A DNA stretch of 64,000 nucleotides from Minwuiaceae bacterium. GTDB lineage: Bacteria; Pseudomonadota; Alphaproteobacteria; Minwuiales; Minwuiaceae. Shown here in pieces: positions 36,020 through 46,795 of the stretch. The position numbers and the translations under genes are program-made. The stretch lies in contig JANQEE010000013.1 in the NCBI GenBank assembly GCA_028278525.1, forward strand, positions 62,001-126,000, given 5' to 3'. The notes below the pieces were generated by a model, which worked only from the letters and a program-made list of their open reading frames with translations, searched no databases and was not told where the DNA came from. The number at the start of each line of letters is the position of its first letter. Positions within the stretch are counted from its first letter, which is position 1.

Positions 36020-37437
36020 CGGGTATTTTTCTCTGTCGGCCGGGTCAGGCTTGCCCGGTCAGCGATATAGGTTTCTACCGATTGCAGATCGTTGGCCAGC
36101 CGGTCGTAACGCTCCTCGCGCTGCAACAGGTCGGCAAGCCGAGGTGGAAGCGATGGCCGGACGCCCGTCGCCCGCTCCACCGCGTCGGGGAATTTCGCCG
36201 GATGCGCCGTCGCCAACGTAATCATCGGGATCGCCGGTTCGGCCCGGCATTGCCGCGCGGCCCTGACACCGACGGCCGTGTGCGGATCGATGATCTCGCC
36301 GCAGGCCGCATGGACCTCGGCAATCGTCTCGAGGGTTTCGTTCTCGTCAACGCGGCAGCCGACGAACAGAGTGCCCGTTGCCGCCTTTTCCGCGTTGGTG
36401 AGCCGAAATCCGCCATGCTCGGCGAACTGGGCCATGCAGGCGCGTAGCCGCTCCGGATCACGGCCATGCAGGTCGTACAAATAGCGTTCGAAATTCGACG
36501 CGACTTGAACGTCCATGCTCGGGCTGATCGTCGGGTGCACCGTGCCGGCCCTGTATTCGCCGCTTTGGAAGAACCGCGCCATAATGTCGTTCCGGTTGGT
36601 CGCGACCACCAGCTTGTCGACCGGCAAGCCCATCTGCCGCGCGGCATAGCCCGCGTAAACGTCACCGAAATTGCCGGTTGGCACCGAGAACGCCACCGGG
36701 CGGTGCGGGCCGCCAACCGCCACCGCCGCCGTGAAGTAATAGACGATCTGCGCCATCACGCGGGCCCAGTTGATCGAGTTGACCGCCGACAGCCGGACCC
36801 GGTCACGGAACGCCGCATCGTTGAACATGTCCTTCAGCAACGCCTGGCAGTCGTCGAACGTGCCTTCCAGCGCGATGTTGTGGACGTTGTCGTCGAGGAC
36901 GGTCGTCATTTGGCGACGCTGGACTTCCGATACCCGGTCGTGCGGATGCAGGATGAAGATGTCCACCGCCTCTCGCCCACGGCAGCCTTCGATCGCCGCA
37001 GGCCCGGTGTCGCCGGACGTGGCGCCGACCACCGTGATCCGCTCGCCCCGCTTGCTCAGCACATGGTCGAACAGCCGGCCAAGCAGCTGCATGGCGACAT
37101 CCTTGAACGCCAACGTGGGGCCATGGAATAGCTCCAGCAGCCAGTCATTGTCGCCGATCTGCTTCAGGGGTACGACGGCCGGGTGCCCAAAACCCGCATA
37201 GACCTCACCGGCCATTTGGGCCAGCGTCTGCTTCGAGATGCTGTCGCCGACAAACGGCTGGATCACCTCGACCGCCACCTCGGCATAGGGACGCCCGGCC
37301 ATGGCCGCGATCTGCGCCGACGAAAACGCCGGCCAGGATTCCGGCACATACAGGCCGCCGTCCCGGGCCAGCCCGGCCAGCAATACCTGCTCGAAGTCGA
37401 CCGCGGGAGCCTCTCCCCGCGTGCTGACAAAGCGCAA
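36016..37437 (-). CDS. thrC: Threonine synthase
   Basis: Threonine synthase, 473 residues, PLP enzyme converting O-phosphohomoserine to threonine. The PLP lysine lies in GPTLAFKDVAMQLLG; VVGATSGDTGPAAIEG and VPTGNFGDVYAGYAARQMG bind phosphate and substrate. The best start is TTG 37437: it gives MRFVSTRGEAP, the usual N-terminus, and GGGAG lies 8 bases upstream. A longer frame begins at another TTG (37470). The preceding enzyme, ThrB, is encoded at 26196. Confidence 0.93.
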   Translation of the reverse strand: MRFVSTRGEAPAVDFEQVLLAGLARDGGLYVPESWPAFSSAQIAAMAGRPYAEVAVEVIQPFVGDSISKQTLAQMAGEVYAGFGHPAVVPLKQIGDNDWLLELFHGPTLAFKDVAMQLLGRLFDHVLSKRGERITVVGATSGDTGPAAIEGCRGREAVDIFILHPHDRVSEVQRRQMTTVLDDNVHNIALEGTFDDCQALLKDMFNDAAFRDRVRLSAVNSINWARVMAQIVYYFTAAVAVGGPHRPVAFSVPTGNFGDVYAGYAARQMGLPVDKLVVATNRNDIMARFFQSGEYRAGTVHPTISPSMDVQVASNFERYLYDLHGRDPERLRACMAQFAEHGGFRLTNAEKAATGTLFVGCRVDENETLETIAEVHAACGEIIDPHTAVGVRAARQCRAEPAIPMITLATAHPAKFPDAVERATGVRPSLPPRLADLLQREERYDRLANDLQSVETYIADRASLTRPTEKNTR

Positions 37438-37492
37438 CCGCTTGTCTCCCAATCTTATTCTGCTTTTCAACCGGTGCTAGGCGAGCCTTACC

Positions 37493-38983
37493 CTAGTCAA
37501 AATAACGCGCCTGTAAATGCGCCTTAAAAGCCTGGGTATCAAGCGGTTTTCCCGTCGCTTCCGTCAACAGCGCATCGGTGTCGAACCGCCGGCCATGGCC
37601 GTGCACGTTGGCGCGCAGCCAGGCCAGCAACGGGCCGAAATCGCCCCGCGAGATTCCCGGCAGGATATCCGGCGCTTCCGCCGTGGCCGCGGCGAACAGC
37701 TGCGCGGCCGCCAGGGCGCCCAACGTGTAGGTCGGGAAATAGCCGTAGGCGCCGTCCATCCAATGGATGTCCTGCATGCAGCCGTCGCGGTCGTCCGGCG
37801 GCCGGATGCCGACCAGATCCTCCATCGCGTCGTTCCAGGCGCCCGGCAGGTCCTTGACCGCGAGATCGCCGGACAGGATCGCCCGTTCCAGCCGGTAGCG
37901 CAGCATCACGTGCAGAGGATAGGTCACTTCGTCGGCGTCGACGCGGATCAGGCCGCGCGCTACTTTGGCGTAGAGCCTGGCCAGATTGTCGATTTCCCAG
38001 GCCGGACCGCTGCCGCCGAATACCTCACGCATCAGCGGCGCGGCATAATCCAGGAAGTGCCGCCCCCGGCAGACCTGCATCTCGACCAGCAGCGACTGGC
38101 TTTCATGCAACGCCATGCCGCCGGCCTCTCCGACCGGCTGATAGCGCCAGTCCCGCGGCAGGCCCATCTCGTAGAGCGCGTGGCCGGTTTCGTGCAGCGT
38201 GCCCATCAGCGACTGAGTGAAATCCTCCTCGCTGTAGCGCGTGGTGATCCTGACATCGTCGACCACGCCGCCGGTGAACGGATGATGACTGACGTCCAAC
38301 CGGCCCTGATCGAAATCGAACCCCAGGGCGCGCATCAGCCGCTCCCCAAGGTCACGCTGCGCATCCACCGGGAACGGCCCGTCGGGAATGACGGGTTCCG
38401 GCCGGCTCGCCTGCGCTTCCAGAACCTTCTCCAGGAAGCCCGGCAGGAAGCCTTCCAAGTCGGCGAACAAGGTGTCGATCCGGGCCGTGCTGCCGCCTGG
38501 CTCGTATTGGTCGAGCAACGCATCGTAGGGTGAGCAATCGAGCGCGTCGGCCCGGGCCATTGCCGATTCACGGGTTAATGCGACGACTTTTTCCAGGTGC
38601 GGACAGAGGCGCTGGAAGTCGTTCGCCTGACGCGCCTCGCGCCAAACCATCTCGCAGGCCGAGCCGGCGCGCGTCAATGCCGCGACCAGATCGGGCGGCA
38701 CCGCATTGGCATGTTGCCAGGCGCGCCGCATACGACCCAGATTGGCCGCCTGCCAGGCATCCGCCCCATCGACCGACGCTTCGGCGTTATCCAACAGGTC
38801 AGCCACGTCCGGCTCGGTCAGGATCGCCTGTGATTCCAACGTCAGGGCGGTCAGTTGCTCCGCCCGCCCTTCCGCCGCGCCGGACGGCATCGTCGTCGCG
38901 TAGTCCCAATGCAGAATAGCCATGGCTTCGCCCAGCAGGGCACGCCGGCGAAACCGGCTTTCCAGGTCTTGGTAGGCGTTCAT
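37493..38983 (-). CDS. Carboxypeptidase M32 (Taq type)
   Basis: Zinc carboxypeptidase of 496 residues, the usual family length. Zinc motif HETGH (residues 264-268) in GTLHETGHALYEMGLP, with HESQSLLVEMQVCRG downstream giving the third ligand, and the DVRITTRYSEEDFTQSL segment just before. It releases C-terminal residues from peptides in the cytoplasm. The start overlaps the surf1 stop by 4 bases. Confidence 0.95.
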   Translation of the reverse strand: MNAYQDLESRFRRRALLGEAMAILHWDYATTMPSGAAEGRAEQLTALTLESQAILTEPDVADLLDNAEASVDGADAWQAANLGRMRRAWQHANAVPPDLVAALTRAGSACEMVWREARQANDFQRLCPHLEKVVALTRESAMARADALDCSPYDALLDQYEPGGSTARIDTLFADLEGFLPGFLEKVLEAQASRPEPVIPDGPFPVDAQRDLGERLMRALGFDFDQGRLDVSHHPFTGGVVDDVRITTRYSEEDFTQSLMGTLHETGHALYEMGLPRDWRYQPVGEAGGMALHESQSLLVEMQVCRGRHFLDYAAPLMREVFGGSGPAWEIDNLARLYAKVARGLIRVDADEVTYPLHVMLRYRLERAILSGDLAVKDLPGAWNDAMEDLVGIRPPDDRDGCMQDIHWMDGAYGYFPTYTLGALAAAQLFAAATAEAPDILPGISRGDFGPLLAWLRANVHGHGRRFDTDALLTEATGKPLDTQAFKAHLQARYFD

Positions 38984-39693
38984 ACGACCGCTCGTTTCCG
39001 TCGGCTTCGGTGCCAGAGAATGTAGATCGCGACCAGCGCCGCGGCGAGACCGTACCAGGTGATCGCGTAAGCCAGGTGGTTGTTGCGCAGCGTCACCCGT
39101 GTCTGGCCGCCAAGCGGATAGCCGCCGGGATTGGGGTCAGGGCCTGCCGCGACGTACACGGTCGGCGGGTCGATATCCATGGTCTTGGCGATCGCCGGCA
39201 GGTCGGCGAAGAACCAGACGTTCTTTGCCGGGTCGTTGTCCGGCACGAACGACGCCTGCCCCCAGCCCTTGCGTACGATACCGTCGACAACGACCGAACC
39301 GCCGACCTGGCCGTCGGCGCGGGTCGCCGGGTCCTTGTTGTCTCTCGGCACCCAGCCGCGGTTGACCAGAACCACGCCATCGCCGTCGTCGCGGTTAAGC
39401 GGCGTATAGATGTGATAGCCAAGATTGCCGCGATGGGAGTGCGAAACCATGTGCACTTCCTTCGCATGATCGAAGGTGCCCGAGACGGTGACACGCCGGT
39501 AGTCCCAAGTTTCGGGATCGACCGGGCCGGCCGGCAGCGGCACCGGCGCCGCGGCAAGCTGCGCCTCCATCTGCGCGATCAGGTTGAGTTTCCAGTCAAG
39601 CCGGTACACCTGCCAGCTGCCGAGGGCGATCATCGCCAACACGGCCGGCACGGTCATCACAGTCGGCCAGAAAGCCGGACGAAAGCCGCTCAT
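38980..39693 (-). CDS. SURF1-family cytochrome oxidase assembly protein
   Basis: SURF1 protein, 237 residues, supports haem a insertion into cytochrome oxidase subunit I. Two terminal membrane helices (VMTVPAVLAMIALGSWQVYRL and YAITWYGLAAALVAIYILWH, each about 20 residues) flank a periplasmic domain with GNLGYHIYTPLNRDDGDGVV and VLVNRGWVPRDNK. It is encoded in the oxidase block with ctaB, ctaG and DUF983. Confidence 0.94.
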   Translation of the reverse strand: MSGFRPAFWPTVMTVPAVLAMIALGSWQVYRLDWKLNLIAQMEAQLAAAPVPLPAGPVDPETWDYRRVTVSGTFDHAKEVHMVSHSHRGNLGYHIYTPLNRDDGDGVVLVNRGWVPRDNKDPATRADGQVGGSVVVDGIVRKGWGQASFVPDNDPAKNVWFFADLPAIAKTMDIDPPTVYVAAGPDPNPGGYPLGGQTRVTLRNNHLAYAITWYGLAAALVAIYILWHRSRRKRAVV

Positions 39694-39696
39694 CGC

Positions 39697-40071
39697 CTAT
39701 CCAACTTCGATGTTCGAGGTGGCTTTGTGGCGAAACTGCAGCGCGATCAACGTCGCCTTGAACGGCCTAAGCAGCATCGCCGCCCCGACCAGGATCGACG
39801 GCAGCCACAACGCAGCGTGCAGCCAGTAAGGCGGTTGATGCATCACCTCCACCACCAAGGCGCCGGCCACCACCATAAAGCCCAGAATGAGAATGACGAA
39901 AACCGCCGGCCCGTCGCCGGAATCGGCAGCGGCGTAGTCGAGATCGCAGTTCGGGCAGCGCTCGGCGAGCTTAAGGTATCCCTGGAACAGCCGGCCTCCA
40001 CCACAGCGCGGGCATTTGCAGGTCAGCCCGGCGCGAAACGGCGACACCTCCGGCCCGGCGGAATACACCAT
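39697..40071 (-). CDS. DUF983 family protein
   Basis: Protein of 124 residues. Two CxxC pairs (CKCPRCGGGRLFQGYL and RCPNCDLDY) probably bind zinc, followed by two membrane helices (FVILILGFMVVAGALVVEVM and LWLPSILVGAAMLLRPF). DUF983 proteins are found beside surf1 in alphaproteobacterial oxidase operons and are presumed to be assembly or accessory factors; the function is not proven. Confidence 0.9.
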   Translation of the reverse strand: MVYSAGPEVSPFRAGLTCKCPRCGGGRLFQGYLKLAERCPNCDLDYAAADSGDGPAVFVILILGFMVVAGALVVEVMHQPPYWLHAALWLPSILVGAAMLLRPFKATLIALQFRHKATSNIEVG

Positions 40072-40095
40072 ATGGCGCGCCGTTGCCCCGACTGC

Positions 40096-40917
40096 CTAGC
40101 CGAACAGCGGCGCGTCCCCTTTCCCCCACAGATAAATGCAGAAGAACAGGAACAGCCAGACCACGTCGACGAAATGCCAGTACCAGGCGGCCGCCTCGAA
40201 GCCGAAATGATGGTCGGGCTTGAAGTGCCCTGCCGTCGCACGGAACAGGCAGACAATCAGGAAGATGGTGCCGATCAGCACATGCGCGCCATGGAAGCCG
40301 GTCGCCATGAAGAACGTGGATGCATAGATCCCGCTGTCGAACGCAAACGGCGCATGCCAATACTCGTAGGCCTGAATACAGCTGAATAGCGCGCCCAGGA
40401 CCACGGTGCAGATCAGCCCCTGAACCAGCCCTTTGCGATCGCCGTGTTGCAGCGCGTGGTGTGCCCAGGTCACGGTGGTGCCGGACAGCAGCAGGATGAC
40501 GGTGTTGACGAACGGCAGGTGCCAGGGATTGAAAACCTGGATGCCTTCGGGGGGCCAGACGTCGCCCATCTGCTCGGTCGGAAACAGGCTGGCGTTGAAG
40601 AACGCCCAAAACCAGGCAACGAAGAACATCACCTCTGAGGCGATGAACAACACCATGCCGTAGCGCAGGCCCAGTTGGACGATTGGGGTGTGGTGGCCCT
40701 GATGCTCTCCCTCGCGGATCACGTCGCGCCACCAGACGACCATGGTGTAGGCGACACCGACAAGCCCGATGACCAGCAGCCAGGGGCCCATGTCGTACAT
40801 GTACATGACCAGCCCGATCGCCATGACGAAGGCGGCGACGGCGCCGACCGCCGGCCAGGGACTGGGGTCCACCAGATGATAATCGTGACCCTTTGCGTGC
40901 GCGTCAGCCATGGTCAT
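40096..40917 (-). CDS. ctaE: Cytochrome c oxidase subunit III
   Basis: Subunit III of the aa3 oxidase, 273 residues with seven membrane helices. Conserved features: [20 protein letters not shown] at the start, [39 protein letters not shown] and the terminal [20 protein letters not shown]. It lies 30 bases after ctaG in the same operon. Confidence 0.96.
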   Translation of the reverse strand: MTMADAHAKGHDYHLVDPSPWPAVGAVAAFVMAIGLVMYMYDMGPWLLVIGLVGVAYTMVVWWRDVIREGEHQGHHTPIVQLGLRYGMVLFIASEVMFFVAWFWAFFNASLFPTEQMGDVWPPEGIQVFNPWHLPFVNTVILLLSGTTVTWAHHALQHGDRKGLVQGLICTVVLGALFSCIQAYEYWHAPFAFDSGIYASTFFMATGFHGAHVLIGTIFLIVCLFRATAGHFKPDHHFGFEAAAWYWHFVDVVWLFLFFCIYLWGKGDAPLFG

Positions 40918-40947
40918 GCTCCCTACAAACGCTGTCAGTCTCGGCGG

Positions 40948-41553
40948 TCATTCGAACCCGCCCAAAATATCGCGGCCGGCGGCGGCCAGCTTGGTCGGGC
41001 CGTCGTCCGCCCGGCCTGCCGTCTCTTCCGTACGAAAAAATGTATAGGACAGCGTGATCGTGTTCACGTCGTCCATGTTGGGATCGTCGACCAGTTCCGG
41101 ATCGACGAAAAACTCAACCGGCATCTCGACCGTCTGGCCGGGCGCCAGGGTCTGCTCGGTAAAGCAGAAACATTCCATTTTGCTGAAGTAGATGCCGGCT
41201 TTCTGCGGCGTCACGTTGAACGTCGCCGTACCGGTAATTTGATCGGCCGTCGGATTGGCCGCGTTGTAGAACGCAAGCCCGCTCTGTCCGATCTTCAGTT
41301 CCATTTCGCGCTGGGCCGGCTGAAACCGCCACGGCATTTCGCGCGCCACATCGGCATTGAACCGAACCTTGATCACCCGGTCGACGATCTGCCCGGGCGC
41401 CGCATCCGCGACCTGCGTGGTGCCGCCATAGCCGGTCACCCGGCAGAACAAGTCGTAAAGCGGCACCGCCGCGTAGGACAAGCCAATCATGCCGGCGACG
41501 AAGCCGGCCGCCGACAAAGCAACGATCCCGTTCCGGTTCACCACTGCCCCCAT
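40948..41553 (-). CDS. ctaG: Cytochrome c oxidase assembly protein CtaG (Cox11)
   Basis: Cox11-type copper chaperone, 201 residues, delivers CuB to subunit I. One N-terminal membrane anchor (FVAGMIGLSYAAVPLYDLFC) and the copper motif CFCF in SKMECFCFTEQTLAPGQ. VRFNADVAREMPWRFQPAQ and the DPELVDDPNMDDVNTITLSY tail are typical. Its start overlaps the 3' end of the small CoxF-like gene by 16 bases. Confidence 0.95.
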   Translation of the reverse strand: MGAVVNRNGIVALSAAGFVAGMIGLSYAAVPLYDLFCRVTGYGGTTQVADAAPGQIVDRVIKVRFNADVAREMPWRFQPAQREMELKIGQSGLAFYNAANPTADQITGTATFNVTPQKAGIYFSKMECFCFTEQTLAPGQTVEMPVEFFVDPELVDDPNMDDVNTITLSYTFFRTEETAGRADDGPTKLAAAGRDILGGFE

Positions 41554-41687
41554 CTCAAACCCTGAAACTTGACGATTGTGATCACGAAGAACAACGCGAC
41601 CAGCGCCAGCAACACGCCGGCCAGTGCGTAGTTGCGGCCCCGCCGCCGCCTATGTTCTTCCGATATCGGCATATCAAGCGAAGACAT
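41538..41687 (-). CDS. Small CoxF-like membrane protein of the oxidase operon
   Basis: Protein of 49 residues: a basic N-terminus ([10 protein letters not shown]) and one membrane helix ([20 protein letters not shown]) ending in [10 protein letters not shown]. Small single-helix proteins of this kind sit between ctaB and ctaG in many alphaproteobacterial oxidase operons. ATG 41687 overlaps the ctaB stop by 14 bases; ATG 41672 just after that stop is an alternative. It is easily missed in annotation because both neighbours overlap it. Confidence 0.7.
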   Translation of the reverse strand: MSSLDMPISEEHRRRRGRNYALAGVLLALVALFFVITIVKFQGLRWGQW

Positions 41688-42597
41688 CGAAGCCACGGTC
41701 CGCCAACAGCGTCGCGAACAACAGGAAAAGGTAAAGGATTGAGTAGCCGAACATCTGCTTGGCCGGCCTCTCGTCGCCATCGGCGGCGCGCAGGACCCGT
41801 ACCGAAGACAGGACGAACAGCACCCCAAGCACCGTCGCGACACTGCCGTAGATCATACCGGCGGCGCCCAGCGCCACTGGCGCGAGCGTGATCGGAAACA
41901 GCAGCAGGGTGTAGATCAGCATCTGCCGGCGGGTCGCGGCGCGCCCGGCAACCACCGGCAGCATCGGCACGCCGGCCTTGGCATACTCGTCGGAACGGTA
42001 CAAAGCCAGCGCCCAGAAATGCGGCGGCGTCCACATGAAAATGATGGCGAACAAAGAGATCGACGCGAGGCTGATATCGCCGGTCACCGCCGCCCAGCCG
42101 ATCATCGGCGGAAAGGCGCCAGCCGCGCCGCCGATTACGATGTTCTGCGGTGTGCGCCGCTTCAGCCACATGGTGTAGACCAGAACATAGAACGCAATGG
42201 TCAGGGCCAGCAGGCCGGCCGCGACGGCGTTGATCGCCAAGCCCATCACCAGCACCGATGCGACGGACAGGGTGACCCCGAAACCGAGCGCATCCGCCGG
42301 CGTGATCACACCGCGCGGTATAGGCCGGCTCTGGGTCCGGCGCATCACCGCGTCGATGTCGGCGTCGAACCACATGTTGATCGCCCCCGACGCCCCGGCG
42401 CCCACCGCAATGCAGAGCAACGCAGTAAAGGCCAGAACCGGATGCAGACCGCCCGGCGCCAGCAGCATGCCGGCGAGACCGGTGAATACGACAAGCGACA
42501 TCACCCGCGGTTTCAGCAACGCGAAGTAATCGCGCGCGTCCGCCGCCGGCCCGCTCTCCGAGCCGACCGCGGCCGGGTTTAGGCTAACGTCCGACAA
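41674..42597 (-). CDS. ctaB: Protohaem IX farnesyltransferase (haem O synthase)
   Basis: UbiA-superfamily prenyltransferase of 307 residues that farnesylates haem b to haem O for the oxidase. The Asp-rich motif [20 protein letters not shown] and the second motif with [20 protein letters not shown] (after FAIIF) are diagnostic of CtaB/Cyo[16 protein letters not shown] near residue 37 is also typical. Located 19 bases after ctaD. Confidence 0.96.
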   Translation of the reverse strand: MSDVSLNPAAVGSESGPAADARDYFALLKPRVMSLVVFTGLAGMLLAPGGLHPVLAFTALLCIAVGAGASGAINMWFDADIDAVMRRTQSRPIPRGVITPADALGFGVTLSVASVLVMGLAINAVAAGLLALTIAFYVLVYTMWLKRRTPQNIVIGGAAGAFPPMIGWAAVTGDISLASISLFAIIFMWTPPHFWALALYRSDEYAKAGVPMLPVVAGRAATRRQMLIYTLLLFPITLAPVALGAAGMIYGSVATVLGVLFVLSSVRVLRAADGDERPAKQMFGYSILYLFLLFATLLADRGFDVFA

Positions 42598-42616
42598 TTC
42601 TCCGATGCCCTCGACG

Positions 42617-44230
<1,614 letters not shown>

Positions 44231-44248
44231 TTAAACCTCTCGCAACCG

Positions 44249-45097
44249 TCAGTTGGCGTCTGGCGTCGCCGCGGCCACGTCGACCGCCGGCGCATCCGCA
44301 CGCGCAAATTCTTTCTTCGCTTCTTCGACCCAGGCGTCGAACTCTGCCTTGGGCACGGCTCTGACCATGATCGGCATGAACCCGTGCCGGATGCCGCAGA
44401 GCTCCGAGCATTGCCCGTAGTAGACGCCCGGCTCCTCGACCCGGAACCAGGTTTCGTTCAGCCGCCCGGGCACGCCGTCCAGCTTCACGCCGAACTGCGG
44501 CACCGCCCAGGAGTGGATCACGTCTTCCGCGGTGACCAACAGCCGGACGTTGGCATCGGTCGGCACGACGACGGCGTTATCGGTGGCCAGCAGACGGGGC
44601 TCGCCCGGCTCCAACTCGTCGTCTTCCTTCATCACCGCGTCGAAGCGGAAATTGTCGTGATCCGGATATTCATAGGACCAGTACCATTGCACGCCGATGG
44701 CCTTGATCGTCATGTCCGCCTCGGCCGTCCGGTCGCTGTAGTACAGGAGTCGGAAGGACGGAATGGCTATGACGACCAGTATCATGATCGGCACGACCGT
44801 CCACAGCACCTCGATCGTCGTGTTGTGGGAGGTTTTCGACGGCACCGGATTGCGGCGCGCGTTAAAGCGGATCATGACAATCAGCAACAGCACCAGCACG
44901 AACAAGGCGATGAACGTGATGATGAACAGCAGCAGGGTGTGGAAGTCGTGAATCCGCTCCATCACCGGCGTAACGGCTTCCTGCAGACCCAGTTGCCAGG
45001 GCACCGAATTCGCGAACGCCGTGGCCGGCATCGCTGCCAGCACCGCGCCGGCCGTCGCCAAACGCGAGCAAGCCTTACGAAGCAACATTGCGTGCAA
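44249..45097 (-). CDS. ctaC: Cytochrome c oxidase subunit II
   Basis: Subunit II, 282 residues. Signal peptide, two membrane helices (LLLFIITFIALFVLVLLLIV; VVPIMILVVIAIPSFRLLYY) and a CuA domain with VIHSWAVPQFGVKLD and YGQCSELCGIRHGFMPI supplying the Cys, Cys, His and Met ligands. No C-terminal cytochrome c domain, so this is an ordinary aa3 type. First gene of the operon; a RegA/PrrA-like palindrome lies 107 bases upstream. Confidence 0.96.
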   Translation of the reverse strand: MHAMLLRKACSRLATAGAVLAAMPATAFANSVPWQLGLQEAVTPVMERIHDFHTLLLFIITFIALFVLVLLLIVMIRFNARRNPVPSKTSHNTTIEVLWTVVPIMILVVIAIPSFRLLYYSDRTAEADMTIKAIGVQWYWSYEYPDHDNFRFDAVMKEDDELEPGEPRLLATDNAVVVPTDANVRLLVTAEDVIHSWAVPQFGVKLDGVPGRLNETWFRVEEPGVYYGQCSELCGIRHGFMPIMVRAVPKAEFDAWVEEAKKEFARADAPAVDVAAATPDAN

Positions 45098-45203
45098 CTC
45101 TCTACGCTCCCAATTAATTCTGTCGAACGGGAAGTTCGGACCCCCTCAAGCCCGAGCGGATTATAGTCGCAGCCCTCTAACGAAAGCCGCCTAGATCCAA
45201 AAA

Positions 45204-45220
45204 TGCGACCTTATGTCGCA
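45204..45220. promoter_or_regulatory. RegA/PrrA/RegR-like box upstream of ctaC
   Basis: Perfect inverted repeat TGCGAC-CTTAT-GTCGCA. The core fits the GCGNC-N5-GNCGC pattern known for the RegA/PrrA/RegR redox response regulators of alphaproteobacteria; in the stricter RegR form one position differs. It lies in the 264-base divergent gap between ctaC and tldD, 107 bases before ctaC and 142 before tldD. Redox control of a terminal oxidase would suit this family. The remainder of the gap shows no second copy. Confidence 0.5.
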
Positions 45221-45361
45221 CAAACCTGAAATCATCCGACGGTAACGATTAGCTGACCGGCCGATAAAATTCGGCGGCACCCCTTACCATATGCTAGGAA
45301 CAAACCGCTATAGGGTTTGCCGACGCTGCAGTTCCGGCGCCCGCCAGACAGGAGCTTATTG

Positions 45362-46795
45362 ATGAGCGATCTCGTCGTTTCGGACGGCCTCTTCTTCGAC
45401 CGCACCGGCCTGGGTAAGGACAAGGTGCAGACCATCGTCGACGACGCGTTGCATGGCGCCGACGACGGCGAGATGTACCTCGAATACACACAGTCGGAGA
45501 GTTTCGCGTTCGACGACGGTCGGCTGAAAAGCGCGAGCTTCGATACCGCCCAGGGCTTCGGCCTACGCGCCGTGTCCGACGAATCGACCGGCTACGCCCA
45601 TGCCTCCGACCTGAGCGAGCAGGCAATGAAGCGCGCCGCCGGCACGGTCAAGGCGGTGCGCAGCGGCCAGGGCGGCGTGATGGCCGCGCCGCCGCCCGGC
45701 ACCAACACGTCGCTCTATGTGGACGACAATCCGCTCGGCGCGGTGCCGTTCGACGCCAAGGTAAAGTTGCTTCAGGACATCAATGAATATGCCCGCGCCA
45801 AGGATCCCCGGGTGCGGCAGGTGAGCTGTTCCCTGCTTGGCTCGTGGCAGGCGATCCAGATCATCCGCGCCGGCGGCGAACGGATGGCCGATATCCGGCC
45901 GCTGGTCCGACTCAACGTCTCGGTCGTCGCCGGCGACGGCGACCGGCAGGAGTCCGGCTCCTACGGCATGGGCGGGCGCACCGGCTACGACCTCTACCTC
46001 CGGCCCGGCGAATGGCAGGGCGCTGTTGACGAAGCCTTGCGCCAGGCCTTGGTCAACCTGGATTCGATCCCGGCGCCGGCCGGCGAGATGACCGTTGTAC
46101 TTGGCCCGGGCTGGCCCGGCATCCTGCTGCATGAAGCCATCGGCCACGGCCTGGAAGGCGATTTCAACCGCAAGAAGACCTCGGTCTTTTCGGGCCTGCT
46201 CGGCGAACGGGTGGCCGCGCCCGGTGTCACCGTCGTCGACGACGGCACCATCCAAGACCGGCGCGGCTCGCTCACCATCGACGACGAGGGCACGCCGGCC
46301 CAGAACACCGTGCTCATCGAGGACGGCATTCTGAAAGGCTATATGCAGGATCGCCTGAACGCCCGCCTGATGGGCATGGAAGCGACCGGCAACGGCCGCC
46401 GTCAGGGCTTCGCGCATATGCCGATGCCGCGAATGACCAACACCTACATGCTGGCCGGGGACCGCGACCCGAAGGAGATTCTGTCGGGTGTGAAGAACGG
46501 CGTCTACGCGGTCTCGTTCGGCGGCGGCCAGGTTGACATTACCTCCGGCAAGTTCGTGTTCTCCTGCACCGAGGCTTACCAGGTCCAGGACGGTAAGGTC
46601 GGCGCGCCGCTGAAAGGCGCGACCCTGATCGGCGCCGGCGAAGACGTGCTGCGCAAAGTCGCCGCCGTCGGCAACGACCTGGAGCTGGACAGCGGCATCG
46701 GCACCTGCGGCAAGAACGGCCAGGGCGTGCCGGTCGGCGTCGGCCAGCCGACCTTGCAGATCGACGGCCTCACCGTTGGCGGCACGGCGGCATAG
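45362..46795 (+). CDS. tldD: TldD metalloprotease
   Basis: TldD, 477 residues, forms with TldE/PmbA a zinc protease that degrades unstructured peptides and matures some peptide natural products. The zinc motif is HEAIGH in GILLHEAIGHGLEGDFNRK. Other segments: YLEYTQSESFAFDDGRLKSA, MGMEATGNGRRQGFAHMPMP and RMTNTYMLAGD. ATG 45362 follows AGGAG. No pmbA is present in the window. The 3' end overlaps the next gene's TTG start by 20 bases. Confidence 0.95.
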   Translation: MSDLVVSDGLFFDRTGLGKDKVQTIVDDALHGADDGEMYLEYTQSESFAFDDGRLKSASFDTAQGFGLRAVSDESTGYAHASDLSEQAMKRAAGTVKAVRSGQGGVMAAPPPGTNTSLYVDDNPLGAVPFDAKVKLLQDINEYARAKDPRVRQVSCSLLGSWQAIQIIRAGGERMADIRPLVRLNVSVVAGDGDRQESGSYGMGGRTGYDLYLRPGEWQGAVDEALRQALVNLDSIPAPAGEMTVVLGPGWPGILLHEAIGHGLEGDFNRKKTSVFSGLLGERVAAPGVTVVDDGTIQDRRGSLTIDDEGTPAQNTVLIEDGILKGYMQDRLNARLMGMEATGNGRRQGFAHMPMPRMTNTYMLAGDRDPKEILSGVKNGVYAVSFGGGQVDITSGKFVFSCTEAYQVQDGKVGAPLKGATLIGAGEDVLRKVAAVGNDLELDSGIGTCGKNGQGVPVGVGQPTLQIDGLTVGGTAA

